The notes under the pieces: generated by a model
Told to the model about the DNA's origin: nothing
Seen by the model: only the letters and a program-made list of their open reading frames with translations
Database searches by the model: none
Part shown: positions 1-11,543 of the stretch, piece by piece
Layout: every line of letters starts with the position of its first letter
Numbering within the stretch: position 1 is the first letter of the stretch
Program-made: the position numbers and the translations under genes
Origin: Trogon surrucura
Taxonomy: Eukaryota; Chordata; Aves; Trogoniformes; Trogonidae
Length of the DNA stretch: 64,000 nucleotides
Direction of reading: 5' to 3'
NCBI GenBank assembly: GCA_020746105.1
Contig: CM036621.1
Span: 51,928,264-51,992,263 of the forward strand

Positions 1-1201
1 GCAGACAAAGATATACTTTAAAAGCTGAGTAGTAAGCTATATTATGATAGTATATCAGGCAAATGAGTGTTTGATGGGCTGTGTTAACGTGAACTAAAAA
101 TAAAATACCATCTGTTCACCTTTCAAACTGCATCAAGACACTGCATATGGGTTGTGGAATAATTTAATGAAACGCAAATGAAAATATGTTTATTTCCATC
201 TTGCAGAAACAAGTGAAACGGGCAACTTGGTAGTAAAGATGTTTTAACAAGCAAGGAATTTTGTGCTTATGGCTTTTCTGGAGTGTAGTAGCAATGCATT
301 CATTTAAAAGCATAAATGAGTAGATATAGATACTGAAGACTGTCTCTAATAATCACATAAAGCTCAAACCTTGATTACTGGTGCTGAGACTTTGAATTAT
401 TTGCACAATTAAGAATGTACCCCATTAGCATCACTCTTGCAGAACACATTGTGTATCATGATCTTCAGAAACACAGTTTTTCAGTGCTTGTTTTTCTTAT
501 TTAATGAGTGCTCTAATTTATTGGTATAGAGAAACTTCAGAGCCACATACTGACTTACCCCAGCTAGGGATTTGTTCCATAAAAACAGGCTGTTTCAAGG
601 TATGATGCATGCTCCGTGTCTTGGTTAGGTGCCCTACAATGAGAAGGACATAAAGGAAGGGACTGCTGTCTCTGAGCTCTTGCTGGTGATGGCATAAGTT
701 GAAGCCACTGGAATGGCAATAGTTTTTGTGTGCTCATGATTTTTCAATGCACTACTGATTTTAATACTTCTAGTGGAATGATTTTTTTTATTTTCCCACT
801 TTTTCAGATGTTTGTATCTTTCATGTTGACATAGTTCTCGCTGCTCTGTTGTGCTTCCTCCTTTATCTTGAGCCAAAGCTCAGCCATTTCCAATAAGTTC
901 AAATCACAGGTCTACTTCTTTTACTGGTTTTCTAAAACAAAATTAAAAGACATTGTGTAATCTGTTAACTGCAGCTGAAGGGTATAAGATGATTTGGTTT
1001 GGTTTTGAAAGAGCTATGTGACCTAATCCTGAAATTAGGAGTTAATTTACCATGTATAAGTCTCGTAGAGATGAGAAAACACTTGAAGGGCAGGGCCAGG
1101 TATGAAGAGTTCTTCTAATTACAGAAAAGAGGAAAATGAGTGTAAATTGTCAGGAGGAGAAGAGCTATGTAAATGTGTATACATATATGTAGACATTAGA
1201 A
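1..1201. other. Anonymous non-coding DNA
   Basis: I see no recognisable gene or repeat here. The sequence is A+T-rich with only short open frames, such as one of 80 codons on the minus strand around 634-876 whose translation matches no family I know. It may be intergenic or intronic. Confidence 0.5.
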
Positions 1202-1369
1202 CTGACTGCCCAGTGAAGCAGTAGAGTCATCATCTCTGGAGGTATTTAACGGACGTGTAGATGAGGCGCTCAGAGATGTGATTTAGTGGTGGACTTGGCA
1301 TTGCTAGGTTAAGGGTTGGACTTGATGACCTTAAAGGTATTTTCCAATCTAAACAATTCTGTGATTCTG
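1202..1369 (+). mobile_element. CR1 LINE, 3'-end fragment (old)
   Basis: This is a 5'-truncated CR1 copy of about 170 bp. It begins in the end of ORF2 (the stretch normally reading 'RLP.E.VESPSLE.FK'), then carries the CR1 3' UTR signature GGTTGGACTTGATGACCTTA. It closes with two diverged ATTCTGTG octamers at 1354-1369, the terminal repeat that CR1 reverse transcriptase recognises when priming. Many substitutions from the usual CR1 3' end indicate an old insertion. Severe 5' truncation is the normal outcome of CR1 target-primed reverse transcription. It codes for nothing. The subfamily is uncertain. Confidence 0.85.
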
Positions 1370-1476
1370 TGCTGCAGGCTGTATGAGTCCATATGCTCTT
1401 TCTTGACTTCAGCTTGTGGTTGTTATCAAGAATGTTGTAAGAAAAAGGTATGCTGAACATGCAAGTCAGAAGGGGT

Positions 1477-1499
1477 GGGTGTGTGTGTGTATATATATA
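1477..1499. repeat. (GT)n(AT)n microsatellite
   Basis: Alternating GT followed by AT over 23 bp is read directly. It is a simple dinucleotide repeat about 110 bp downstream of the old CR1 3' end. Confidence 0.85.
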
Positions 1500-1726
1500 A
1501 AAATCATAGCGTTTGCTTTGGTTAAACAGATGGGATTCCCAAATAGCTGAGATGTGTTACAACAGCTCTAGAAAAGGAAAGCCACTTGCAAAAGCCTTAT
1601 GTTAGAGGGGAGAAAACTGTCTGACTCGTCATCTTTTCCAGGTCCCCAAAACCTCTGAAGCTGATTGACAGGGAATGTTGAGTGATTGCTTTCTGTCAGT
1701 CTGCAATGCAAATGTTTCTTTTTTCC

Positions 1727-1751
1727 TTTTTTTTTTTTTTTAAAAAAAAAA
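1727..1751. repeat. T15A10 homopolymer junction
   Basis: A run of 15 T is followed directly by 10 A, a self-complementary low-complexity tract. Such junctions are prone to length change. No function is evident. Confidence 0.85.
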
Positions 1752-4700
1752 GACTTATCTAGGCATTATTTTTAGATGTGTGGAGGTACATAAAAAATAT
1801 GATGGAAAGTACATAGTTTTTTAATCCTGAAAAAAAAATCTTATTTAAAAAACATTTTTCAGAATCAAAGTATTTCTTGAAAAAAAATCGAGGATAAGAA
1901 AAACTTTAAGCAGAAAACAGTAATACCTTTTTCTTTGACTTCTGTCCAGCTGTAGTTTTATGAAAACTTTCCTCTGAAAAAGTAAATTTTGTCTTCTTCA
2001 ACTTCCGTTAAATCATAGTAGTCCATTTTGCTGTGTACTTGCCATGCCTAAGACAGATACCATGAGCATAAGTAGGCAGGGTAATTTAAATACATTACTA
2101 GTTTCTGTTGCTTTTTCTTTAAAAGGTTATATAAAAATAACCAAAGTACATTAGCTAAGATCCTAACTTTGTAACATAGAGATTAAGAGCACTTTAGTTA
2201 CATGTGCACAGATATGAAATGAGTCAGAGCTTCTTCATGTGAAATCACTGGGGTTTTTTATTTTATTTTCATTATTTTTAGTTCAAGATGTTATATTTGA
2301 GCTTTTCTGATTAACATGGTAATTTTTCATTATCTGTGGTTGCCCAGTGCTTAGAATACATTTTGTTTGTAGACTTCTTGATTCTCCTCAGATGAAAACC
2401 AAGAAACTGAAGTTCTTCATGAAGTATGCCTGCCCAAGAACTTGGGAACCACTTCCCATCATGTCTTTACTGCTGTGTCTTTCCATAACAGAGCTTCAGG
2501 AAAACTGGCTCAAGTTTCTGGCCATGACACAATAATCATGAGCAGCACAAACAACTTTTTATCAAACTCAGTGTGATTTTACAGAGAAATTTAGTCAGAC
2601 ATTGGAGTCTCAGATTCTTTTTTAATATTCATTAAAGGCTTTCAGATTGTTATATGCAGAGCATTTCAAATTTTAAAAGTCAGTCTGGCAAGATCAATTA
2701 TATATGTAAGTAAATTACTCTTGCTGGAAGTATTGCATTACTGCCCAAAGGTGGAAGGGAAGAACAGCCTGTGGAGAGGGTCACTCTTCATGGTGGCTTC
2801 TGCATTGATACTAAATATCATGGTGTTGGTTTGCCGTAATTCTTGCACCTTTATGCTACCCCTCCACTACAAACTGCTACATGGCTATTTACCTCAGAAT
2901 CTACTGCCTTAATTTTATAGATTTAAAAGTAGACAGAGCAAGGCAATCCAGAGATGTTAATGTGACCAAAACATACTAGTGATGGTATTTTCATGTAACG
3001 CACAAGTCAGTATAACATTGTTTATAATTTGCTTTACATATTGACACGCGGAGTAAAGACTCTATAACCCAGAAGGTTATAAAGTAGGTACGTTTTGATG
3101 TCATTTAGGTATGTATGTGTCATTTTCCTGTCTCTTCACAACCTCAAGGTTGGAAATCTAATTATCTTGATTTTTTTGTTTTGTTTTGGTTGGTTTTTTT
3201 TTTCCCAGATCTGAGACAATTTCCTCTTGATTTTGCTTTTTGGTATTACTTGTTCTCATCTGTGTTTCTTGACCCTTCAGGGGCTATGTGTTAAGATTTC
3301 CTTGCCAGTATTGATGCTTGTTAATGCAGTAGACTGAATGTATGCAGATTAAAATAAATGTTAATAGTTGTGTTAGAGTCCCAGAGGTCTTGCTGCTGTC
3401 AGGCAGCTTCCCCCATCTTGTGCTGAAGGCACCTTCTCTGCACTGATACTCGTTTTCCATCCTCTGAAACAGGCTGCAAAATCGTGAGAAAAATAAATAC
3501 ACAACTCCATATAGATGGATATTTGTTAATTTCTTCATTTAGGCATCATGTACGTTCCTAAAAATTAGCTGAAAGTGGGGGATAAGTTGTTCCTGAAAGT
3601 GAACCACCTTAATTTATGTTTACATACTTGTACAGTTTATTTCCATGCAAATACTGAAGCTGGTGCTAGATATTTCTCTTTGCTCAATGCTTACTGAAGC
3701 TTCAGCCTATTAATCACAGTCAGCATTCATTAATATTAGAGTAATGTAATACAAGTTGGGACTTTGCTTCCTGTCCTGCTGTCACTTCTCACCACAGGAG
3801 TCAGTTTTGAAGGACATACAGTGAGCCATCGTTGCAGTTGATGGCTGCACTGCCACAGCCTAGGAAGAATTTAGCTGGAACTTCATGGGTTGTATGCACA
3901 GATTTTTTGCTTGCACAGCTTTAACTATAGCACTAAACAATTTAGTTTAAAGGTAGCTCCATGTTTTTATGTGAAACCCTCCACAGAGGAATCTGCAATC
4001 TATACACTAAAGAACTGGATTAAGAAAATCAGTTGCTATTGAAGGAAATATCAAAAGCTCTTTTGAAACGTTGCCAGCAGAGCTTGGTGCTCTGTTGTGT
4101 CATTAATTAGCAAATATAATCTCTTAAGACTAGCTCAGAATATTCAGTAATGACAAGAGATAGGAAAATAAAATGTCTTTGGGAGCCTCCCAAGGCAAAA
4201 AAGGAAGAAGTCATTTTACTCACACTTGTAATCAGACAGTACTTTGTACCCATTCATGGACGCAGGATGCATATAGTCAGTTTTTGGATGTTTTGTCCTG
4301 GGATCAAGGGTCAATACAAAGCTGTGCCAAGCCTCAGGGGGGTGTCATGACTGCAAGGGCAGCTCCTGCCTCCACTGATGCTCTTTTTCATACTTTAAGA
4401 ATTCTGAATGCTGTTTTGGCCTCGATAGGTAGGTGAACAGTGTTCTGCCTGCATTGAAAATAAAGTGTAAAAAGTGAAATGTTGGTTTAGTTCATCGTTG
4501 TCTCCATTTGACTTGGCAAATCACCTGATAGTGCAGCTGCACATCCTACCTGAATTTACATCTAGGGAAACTTTGTTCTTTGAGTGTAAGCATGATGACT
4601 AAGCTCTGTGTTGCATCATTACTTTGTTTTTCTCATGATATCTGCCTTAACAAGTGCAGAATTTGGAGTATGCATCCTAAATCAAACACAAAACCTAATT

Positions 4701-7700
4701 ATTCTATGAATGGATCCTCTCCTGATTTATTACATATTATCTAGCCAATAAGGTAGAGACTTTATAGAACATACGTATTAACTTACTGAAAAAATGTGCA
4801 TGCAAATGTTATTCCCATTTCTCTTCTAGGAACCAATTAAGGTCTTTCTTCCTCTAGTACCAGGTATCCTACTGGGACATAAAAATAATTAATACCTTTG
4901 AAGGACTATCTCATGGAATTTCATGTTTATTTTATTTAAGGTGGCGCATTTCTACTACAGCTCTAAAGAAAAATCAGGCTAAGATATGTGTCCTTTGAAG
5001 ATACTTCAGCTCCTTTAACAGAACCTCTTTGCATTTTTCTCTGTGGATAGGTTAGTATCACTGCAATGTGTGGTGACAGGAATTTTAGACAACAGTATCA
5101 ATGTCACAATTCATGAATAACATGGGCATCTATATCTGCAAGACTGCTTTTAGAGGTCTCTCTCATTGGATGTACATTATAAGTACGCCACAATTTCTGG
5201 TGTAGGAGGGCAGGTGTATATTGTGCTTGGAAATGAGGAGCCACTCAGTTGCTACGTACTTGCCCCACTGATCAAGTACTCTGCCTGTACTAAGATAGGA
5301 GCAGTATGCCCCAAGCAATGTACAGTCAGCCATTAGATTTCAGTGTAGCTTAAAGTTGTCTAAATATAATCCATACTTCTGTTTTAAACAAGAGAGGAAT
5401 AATAAGGGAGATATTTGGGTGACTTTAAGCCCAGTTGTAAAACTGCCAAATTAATTTTGTGTCTGACATATTACTTTTTAAGTATCTGAGCTATTCTGTC
5501 AACACACTAAATTCTTTTCTAATGCAAATGAAAACCAAATTAAGTTAGCCAAACACCAGAATCCCTTTTGTGTCTCTTTTTACTTCTGAGTCTCTTATAC
5601 CACATTCTAAGGATGACTCTTGCTGGCTTAAAAAAAGATTTGGTTTCAGGGGATGTCACTGTTGTAAAATAAGAACCTTTATTCATCTACAGCTGGAAAA
5701 CATCCTGTGGGCTAAAAGTCATTAGTATAATAAATCCAAATCACACCTTAGTATGTGCAATTCTCCCCATGATCTGCAACCCCTTTTATGACCTTCATCT
5801 TAAACAATTAGTTCAAAAAAGTGGAGGAAGGAGAAATCTTTCCTACAAAGACATCTGCAAAAGTGAAGCCAAAGTTGCTCAAACTAACACGCACAAGCGC
5901 CTCAGAGCATCTCTGTGTGAAAGATGGATCTTACTTGGGCCATTTCCCAGAGTTTGGTAACCTTTGGCTGGGGCAGCCTGGGTTAGTGCATGCACTGATA
6001 CTATTGCTCTCATTCTCTTTCAGTAAGCCCTCAAGGCTCCTTGTCACTCCAGACCTGCTTTTTCTTGCTGGGCGTATTTCTACTTATTTCCTCTTTCAGA
6101 TACTCTGTTTCTTTGTTCTAGTGAGATCTCTTCTTTATCCCCTCTCTTTTGTATTTGTTCATAGATAGGCATGTATAATTAATAGGTACTATCTCCTGTC
6201 CTATGAACTTTCACAAAAAGTAGGTGGTGTGAATCTTACTATCATTAAATGCAGTTACAGTATAAAGTTTAGTAGTTCAAAATGTATGTATATGAAAGGT
6301 AGATTTTAGTGTGTAAAATTACTTGCAGTTCCACAGAACTCAGAATTTCTAGAAAATTTAGGCTTGGAGAGGCAGCTTGGAAGGTTAGTCCGTTAAGGAC
6401 AAATATAAGCACTGAAAAGTAATAGTCCTTGCACAGATCCAACAAATATATTTACTGTTTTGCCAGTGAACTCTTAGCTAAAAATACCAAATAGTTGTTT
6501 TAAGCTTAGTTTCTAAGGCTATTGAAATATTGAGATCAGCAGATAAATAATGCAAGCTATGCTGAAAGAAACATCTTCCCAGGGCTGAGCCTTTGTCTTC
6601 AGTTATCTTGTCCTGCTGCACCTGGGGTCTGCAGGTGGGGCACTGGGGTCCCTTTCTCTACAAGTGGGGGCCTTGCGAAGAGGAAAAGAAAGTAGGGGAG
6701 GGGGGGAATGAAATGTGTGCCTAGTTATCATTTAACCCTAAGTCGGAGTCCAGTACCTTGACAAGTGCTTTTGCTTTCCACATACTACATGTGTTAGATT
6801 ATAAATTGCAGCCAGCAAAGACAGGCAATTATAGTTTTCATGGTATTATTTTCACCTACATGTAATGTTCCTATTTACAGGGAAAAGAGACTCAGGCATA
6901 TCAGGCAATGAGATCCCCAATTGGCTTATCAAACTGTCATATTTCAATAGATGACCTTAATTTAAGGACTTTACATGCTTTCTTCCTGTTAGGGTTGGAG
7001 GAAAATGAGTATAATTTTTCAAATCAGATGAAAATTACAGATGACATAAGTACTGGTTGCATCTTTTGTTAGGTGTCTGAATCAAGTCCCTTTTTGCATC
7101 TGCCGCCCAAATCATCTTTGCCTGTTCTGCATAAAACAAAGACTTCAAAATGTCTGCTATACTCCTTTCTTCCATCAAAAAAAAGGACCTGATTTTTTTA
7201 GTAATGTGTAGTTTTTCCTATGTATTTTCTCAAAGGTTCAAGTGAAATATAAGTATTTCCAGTGTACTGCAGGTCAACATATTCTTAGAGCTGCAGAGTG
7301 GAAGAAAAAAAAAAGAATATAGTAATGAATGCTGTAAAAGATAGAGAAACATTTAGTAGGAAAAGGTGAGCTATTTGCTCGGGTAATGACTTTTAAGTCA
7401 CAAATATTGTTTTTCAACTGCATAAACCTCTGGATCCACAGTGATGTCAGATGCCTGTTTTATGTGTAAAAAAAAATAAATTAGCAGCAGAAAGAAATAC
7501 TTTACAGTTCAGATTTCCAGAAAAAAATGTCTTAAGGGGCCAGCAGAAAATCTATGAAATCCAGTATTGGTGTGTATGTAAAAAGAAAATATTGGGGACA
7601 ACCTTTCTGAGAGATGTTAATTATAGGTATAGACATACTTGTAGCAAAATCTGTAAATGATATTAAAAACCCCACCCAAAAACTGGACATGTGGAATTGT

Positions 7701-7837
7701 ATGGGAAACTCTACCTGCAAGTATACAACTCTCGAAGCCAAAGAAAAAACTGTAAATATATCTTACAGATGTAAGAATACTGTAACATGCCAAATGATGT
7801 AGAGAATTGTCTGCTATACCACTGGAAACAAAACCAA

Positions 7838-9558
7838 ATGGATTTACAGATCTTGGAAGGCAGGGCTGGCCACTTGGGAAGAATATAAGGCTGTTGTCCA
7901 AGGGTGTAGGGAGGCAACTAGGAAAGCAAAGGCCTCCCTAGAATTGAACCTGGCGAGAGGGGTCAAGGACAACAGGAAGAGCTTTTTCAAATACGTGGCA
8001 GATAAAACTAACACCAGAGGCAATGTAGGCCCACTGATGAATGAGGTGGGTGCCTTGGTGACACATGATACAGAGAAGGCAGAGTTACTGAATGCCTTCT
8101 TTGCCTCTGTCTACTCTGCCGGAGGCTGTCCTGAGGAGCCCCATTCCCCTGAGGCCCCAGAGGAAGTCAGGGCAGTGGAGGAGTATGCTTTAGCCGATGA
8201 GGACTGGATTAGGGACCAATTAAGCAATCTGGACATCCATAAATCCATGGGTCCAGACGGGATGCATCCACGGGTGCTGAGGGAGCTGGCTGATGTCATT
8301 GCTAGACCACTCTCCATCATCTTTACCAAGTCTTGGGAGACGGGAGAGGTGCCTGAGGACTGGAGGGAAGCAAATGTCACTCGAGTCTTCAAAAAGGGCA
8401 AGAAGGAGGACCCGGGTAACTATAGACCGGTCAGCCTCACCTCCATCCCTGGGAAAGTGATGGAACGACTTATCCTTGGTGCCATCTCAAGGCATATCAG
8501 GGATAAGAGGGTCATTAGAGACAGTCAACATGGCTTCACCAAAGGGAAGTCGTGCTTGACTAACCTCATAGCCTTTTATGAGGATATAACAAGGTGGATA
8601 GATGATGGCCGAGCGGTGGATGTGGTCTACCTTGACTTCAGTAAAGCATTTGACACAGTCTCCCACAGCATCCTTGCTGCTAAACTGCAGAAGTGTGGTC
8701 TAGACTCTCGGGTAGTGAGGTGGACTGTGAACTGGCTGAGGGGAAGAAGCCAAAGAGTTTTGGTCAATGGGGCAGAGTCTGGTTGGAGACCTGTATCCAG
8801 TGGAGTCCCTCAAGGGTCGGTACTGGGACCAGTATTATTCAATATATTCATCAATGACTTGGATGAGGGACTAGAGAGTACTATCAGCAAGTTTGCTGAT
8901 GACACCAAGCTGGGAGGAGTGGCTGACACACCAGAAGGCTGTGCTGCCATCCAGCGAGACCTGGACAGGCTGGAGCGTTGGGCGGGGAAAAATTTAATGA
9001 AATATAACAAGGGTAAATGTAGGGTCTTGCATCTGGGTAGGAACAACCCCAGGTTCCAGTATAAGTTGGGGAATGACGTATTAGAGAGTACTGTAGGAGA
9101 AAGGGACCTGGGAGTCTTGGTGGACAGCAGGATGACCATGAGCCAGCAGTGTGCCCTTGTGGCCAGGAAGGCCAATGGCATCCTGGGGTGTATTAGAAGG
9201 GGGGTGGTTAGTAGGTCGAGAGAGGTTCTCCTTCCCCTCTACTCTGCCCTGGTGAGACCCCATCTGGAATACTGTGTCCAGTTCTGGGCCCCTCAGTTCA
9301 AGAAAGACAGGGAACTGCTGGAGAGAGTCCAGCACAGGGCAACTAGGATGATTAAGGGAGTGGAGCATCTCCCTTATGAGAAAAGGCTGAGGGAGCTGGG
9401 GCTCTTTAGTTTGGAGAAGAGGAGGCTGAGGGGTGACCTCATTAATGTTTACAAATATATCAAGGGGGAGTGTCACAAGGATGGAGCCAGGCTCTTCTCG
9501 GTGACAACCACTGATAGGACAAGGGGTAATGGGCTGAAACTGGAACACAAGAGGTTCT
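7838..9558 (+). mobile_element. CR1 LINE, young copy truncated at both ends
   Basis: About 1.72 kb of CR1 ORF2 in the sense orientation. The 5' edge lies near 7838, where the in-frame protein becomes CR1-like ([17 protein letters not shown]), so the endonuclease half of ORF2 and everything upstream are missing, as is usual for 5'-truncated CR1. Unusually the 3' end is missing too. Similarity to the CR1 at 11002-11536 stops after GAGGTTCT at 9558, before the end of ORF2, the 3' UTR and the octamer repeats. A target-primed insertion must start at the 3' end, so a later deletion or rearrangement removed it. From 9248 to 9558 it is nearly identical to the inverted copy (I count one substitution before the edge, C versus T in GAACACAAG/GAACATAAG). 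With the uninterrupted frame this indicates a recent insertion. Confidence 0.95.
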
Positions 9559-9578
9559 CTTGTCCCATATGGGACTGA
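7842..9578 (+). CDS. CR1 ORF2 reverse transcriptase, partial open frame
   Basis: An uninterrupted frame (open from 7803; CR1-like from about 7839) encodes the RT half of CR1 ORF2, the enzyme that copies LINE RNA into DNA at a nicked chromosomal site. RT landmarks in order: GPDGMHP (8250-8270); the KGKSCLTNL block; palm motif [13 protein letters not shown] (8625-8660) with the first catalytic Asp; motif [12 protein letters not shown] (8799-8831); motif [10 protein letters not shown], with the catalytic FADD at 8892-8903; and the C-terminal region [13 protein letters not shown]...RATRMIKG...[13 protein letters not shown]. All catalytic aspartates are present. The N-terminal AP-like endonuclease is absent. 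The last codons (after EHKRF, ending CPIWD-stop) come from flanking DNA, not CR1. There is no CR1 promoter or natural start; a TTG at 7944 is internal. It is a truncated transposon fragment, not a host gene, and is unlikely to be mobile. Confidence 0.9.
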   Translation: MYRSWKAGLATWEEYKAVVQGCREATRKAKASLELNLARGVKDNRKSFFKYVADKTNTRGNVGPLMNEVGALVTHDTEKAELLNAFFASVYSAGGCPEEPHSPEAPEEVRAVEEYALADEDWIRDQLSNLDIHKSMGPDGMHPRVLRELADVIARPLSIIFTKSWETGEVPEDWREANVTRVFKKGKKEDPGNYRPVSLTSIPGKVMERLILGAISRHIRDKRVIRDSQHGFTKGKSCLTNLIAFYEDITRWIDDGRAVDVVYLDFSKAFDTVSHSILAAKLQKCGLDSRVVRWTVNWLRGRSQRVLVNGAESGWRPVSSGVPQGSVLGPVLFNIFINDLDEGLESTISKFADDTKLGGVADTPEGCAAIQRDLDRLERWAGKNLMKYNKGKCRVLHLGRNNPRFQYKLGNDVLESTVGERDLGVLVDSRMTMSQQCALVARKANGILGCIRRGVVSRSREVLLPLYSALVRPHLEYCVQFWAPQFKKDRELLERVQHRATRMIKGVEHLPYEKRLRELGLFSLEKRRLRGDLINVYKYIKGECHKDGARLFSVTTTDRTRGNGLKLEHKRFSCPIWD

Positions 9579-11001
9579 TGATGTCGAGAACAGGAAAAGG
9601 GGACAACTGCAAAGATAGTGAAGGCAGCAAGATTTATTTCTGTCTTCTACAAAAAACATTCCAACATTTTATCTTCTGCATCTTTTGTCACTTTCAGAAT
9701 AAAGTTCTATTGATGTTTACATCTGTAAGAACTGTATAAGAAAAAATACAAATACTTTTTGTTGACCCCTATCACTCTTAAGAGGTTTGAATTTTCTTGG
9801 TCTACATCTATTCATCTCTGCTCTGTTGCAATTGCCCCAGATCCTTCTGTACACAGACTATGTGAAGCTGAGTTTTTGAGGAGACATACTGCTCAAAAAA
9901 ATCTACCTGAAAATCCATTCCCTGAGCATACTTCTGAGAAAGAAATTCTTGCAAAGGACTCTAGCTGTGAAATCTTACAGCTGATCTTACACATTTGGTT
10001 TGATTATAGTGGGTTTCCAAGTCAGACTCAGAAGAGCAAGCAACTAAAACAGGTCAAGCATCACTGTGGGAGAAGTATATAACAGCAGCGTCCAGCCTGC
10101 AGTGGTTCAGCATCTCAAGCAAAATCCAGTATCACCATCAGCTGAGAGAGACAGATATAGAATTAAGAGTAGTTCACAGAGATTCAGAGTGTGGCTGGCT
10201 ACCACTCCCACTAGTCTTGAATTGCTGATAGTCCTCAATAACAGCCTTAGCCAGCTAGAAACTTGGTAAAGCACTCTTAACGTGACACTTTGTCTGGCAT
10301 CCCTGTAGATCACCAGTTATGACACCTCACAGGCCAGAAGTCTGAATTGTAGTCCCCGCCTCTCTGTTTCTCACTCGAAACAAAAACCTCAAATTCTGCT
10401 GAACGTGCACATCATTTCACATTCAGCTGAAAAATAATCATGTCCTGAATATAAATCATTTGGACCAACGATTGTATTTGAGCTTAAATCTAATTTCTAC
10501 ATCTGAATATATTTTGCATAGGCATTAAGGCAGGAAAAAACATCCTCTTTCCTCTAGAGCTTTCGAAGTAATTCTTAAAACCTCCTCAATAGTAAAAAAA
10601 ATATTTTAGAAGAGCAGTTAAATCACCATATGATCATTTTGTGTATGTTTCTCTTCTCTTTTGCACAGCTTGGGCTTTTTAGACATCTTTCAAATCTAGA
10701 CTGGCTCTTGCTTCTTTATACACTCGTTACAAGCTCTATCACAGATTTGTCAAAGGAGAAAAAATAGTGATAATTTGTCCTAAACTTTCTTCAGTCTAAA
10801 AGTATTCAAAGTACTTCCAACATAAGTGTTAGAAAACAAGGAGGGATCACTTAAAAGTAAGGAATTGCAAAACGTGTTTCAGGATACCACACTGCATTCT
10901 GAGATGAGCTTGTTTTTAGAAGAAACTAATTATTCCAGGAGAAATTCACCCAATGTGTTTATCGAGTTCTGTCCTTATGGTTATTACTATCCTTATGACA
11001 T
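9559..11001. other. Single-copy spacer between two inverted CR1 copies
   Basis: About 1.44 kb with no recognisable gene or repeat separates the plus-strand CR1 from its near-identical minus-strand partner. A 14-bp perfect palindrome, GTCCCATATGGGAC, lies at 9562-9575, three bases from the abrupt 3' edge of the plus copy. Open frames (about 107 codons at 9759-10082) have no known domains. The hexamer TGACAT at 10996-11001 is repeated beyond the second CR1. Confidence 0.55.
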
Positions 11002-11536
11002 CATAGAATCATAGAATCATAGAATGTTAGGGATTGGAAGGGACCTCGAAAGATCATCAAGTCCAATCCCCCTGCCAGAGCAGGAATGCCTAGACTATGC
11101 CCCACAGGAACGTGTCCAGGCAGGTCTTGAATGTCTCCAGAGAAGGAGACTCCACAGCCTCCCTGGGCAGCCTGTTCCAGGGCTCCGTCACCCTCACTGA
11201 GAAGAAGTTTCTTCTCGAGTTTAAGCAGAACCTCTTATGTTCCAGTTTCAGCCCATTACCCCTTGTCCTATCAGTGGTTGTCACCGAGAAGAGCCTGGCT
11301 CCATCCTTGTGACACTCCCCCTTGATATATTTGTAAACATTAATGAGGTCACCCCTCAGCCTCCTCTTCTCCAAACTAAAGAGCCCCAGCTCCCTCAGCC
11401 TTTTCTCATAAGGGAGATGCTCCACTCCCTTAATCATCCTAGTTGCCCTGTGCTGGACTCTCTCCAGCAGTTCCCTGTCTTTCTTGAACTGAGGGGCCCA
11501 GAACTGGACACAGTATTCCAGATGGGGTCTCACCAG
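11002..11536 (-). mobile_element. CR1 LINE, young 3'-end copy
   Basis: A 535-bp, 5'-truncated CR1 on the minus strand. Its 3' end is at 11002, with three CATAGAAT units on the plus strand, that is (ATTCTATG)3 in element sense. The CR1 3' UTR follows, then the C-terminal 147 codons of ORF2 (11090-11533), open and ending at a normal stop after LDTFLWGIV. It is truncated at CTGGTGAGACC. Flanking hexamers TGACAT (10996-11001 and 11538-11543) are a candidate target-site duplication, with one extra base at the 5' junction. The overlap with the plus-strand copy at 9248-9558 is nearly identical, so both belong to the same young subfamily. Confidence 0.95.
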
Positions 11537-11543
11537 TTGACAT

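Larger units (their letters stand above)
1370..7837. other. Anonymous non-coding DNA, 6.5 kb
   Basis: There is no recognisable gene. The longest open frame, about 115 codons at 5821-6168 (+), has a hydrophobic, unstructured translation with no known domain and no convincing start or splice context. Low-complexity tracts are the only structure: a (GT)n(AT)n run at 1477-1499 and a T15A10 run at 1727-1751. The DNA is A+T-rich throughout. Confidence 0.5.

Noticed and set aside
8111-9659. Minus-strand open frames of 96, 123 and 192 codons
   Set aside because: They lie antisense to the CR1 reverse-transcriptase frame and owe their openness to its codon use; none has a domain of its own.
7838-11536. 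Twin-priming inversion of a single CR1 insertion
   Set aside because: In twin priming the inverted 5' part adjoins the 5' edge of the 3' part. Here the opposite ends face each other across 1.4 kb of other DNA and about 310 bp is present twice.
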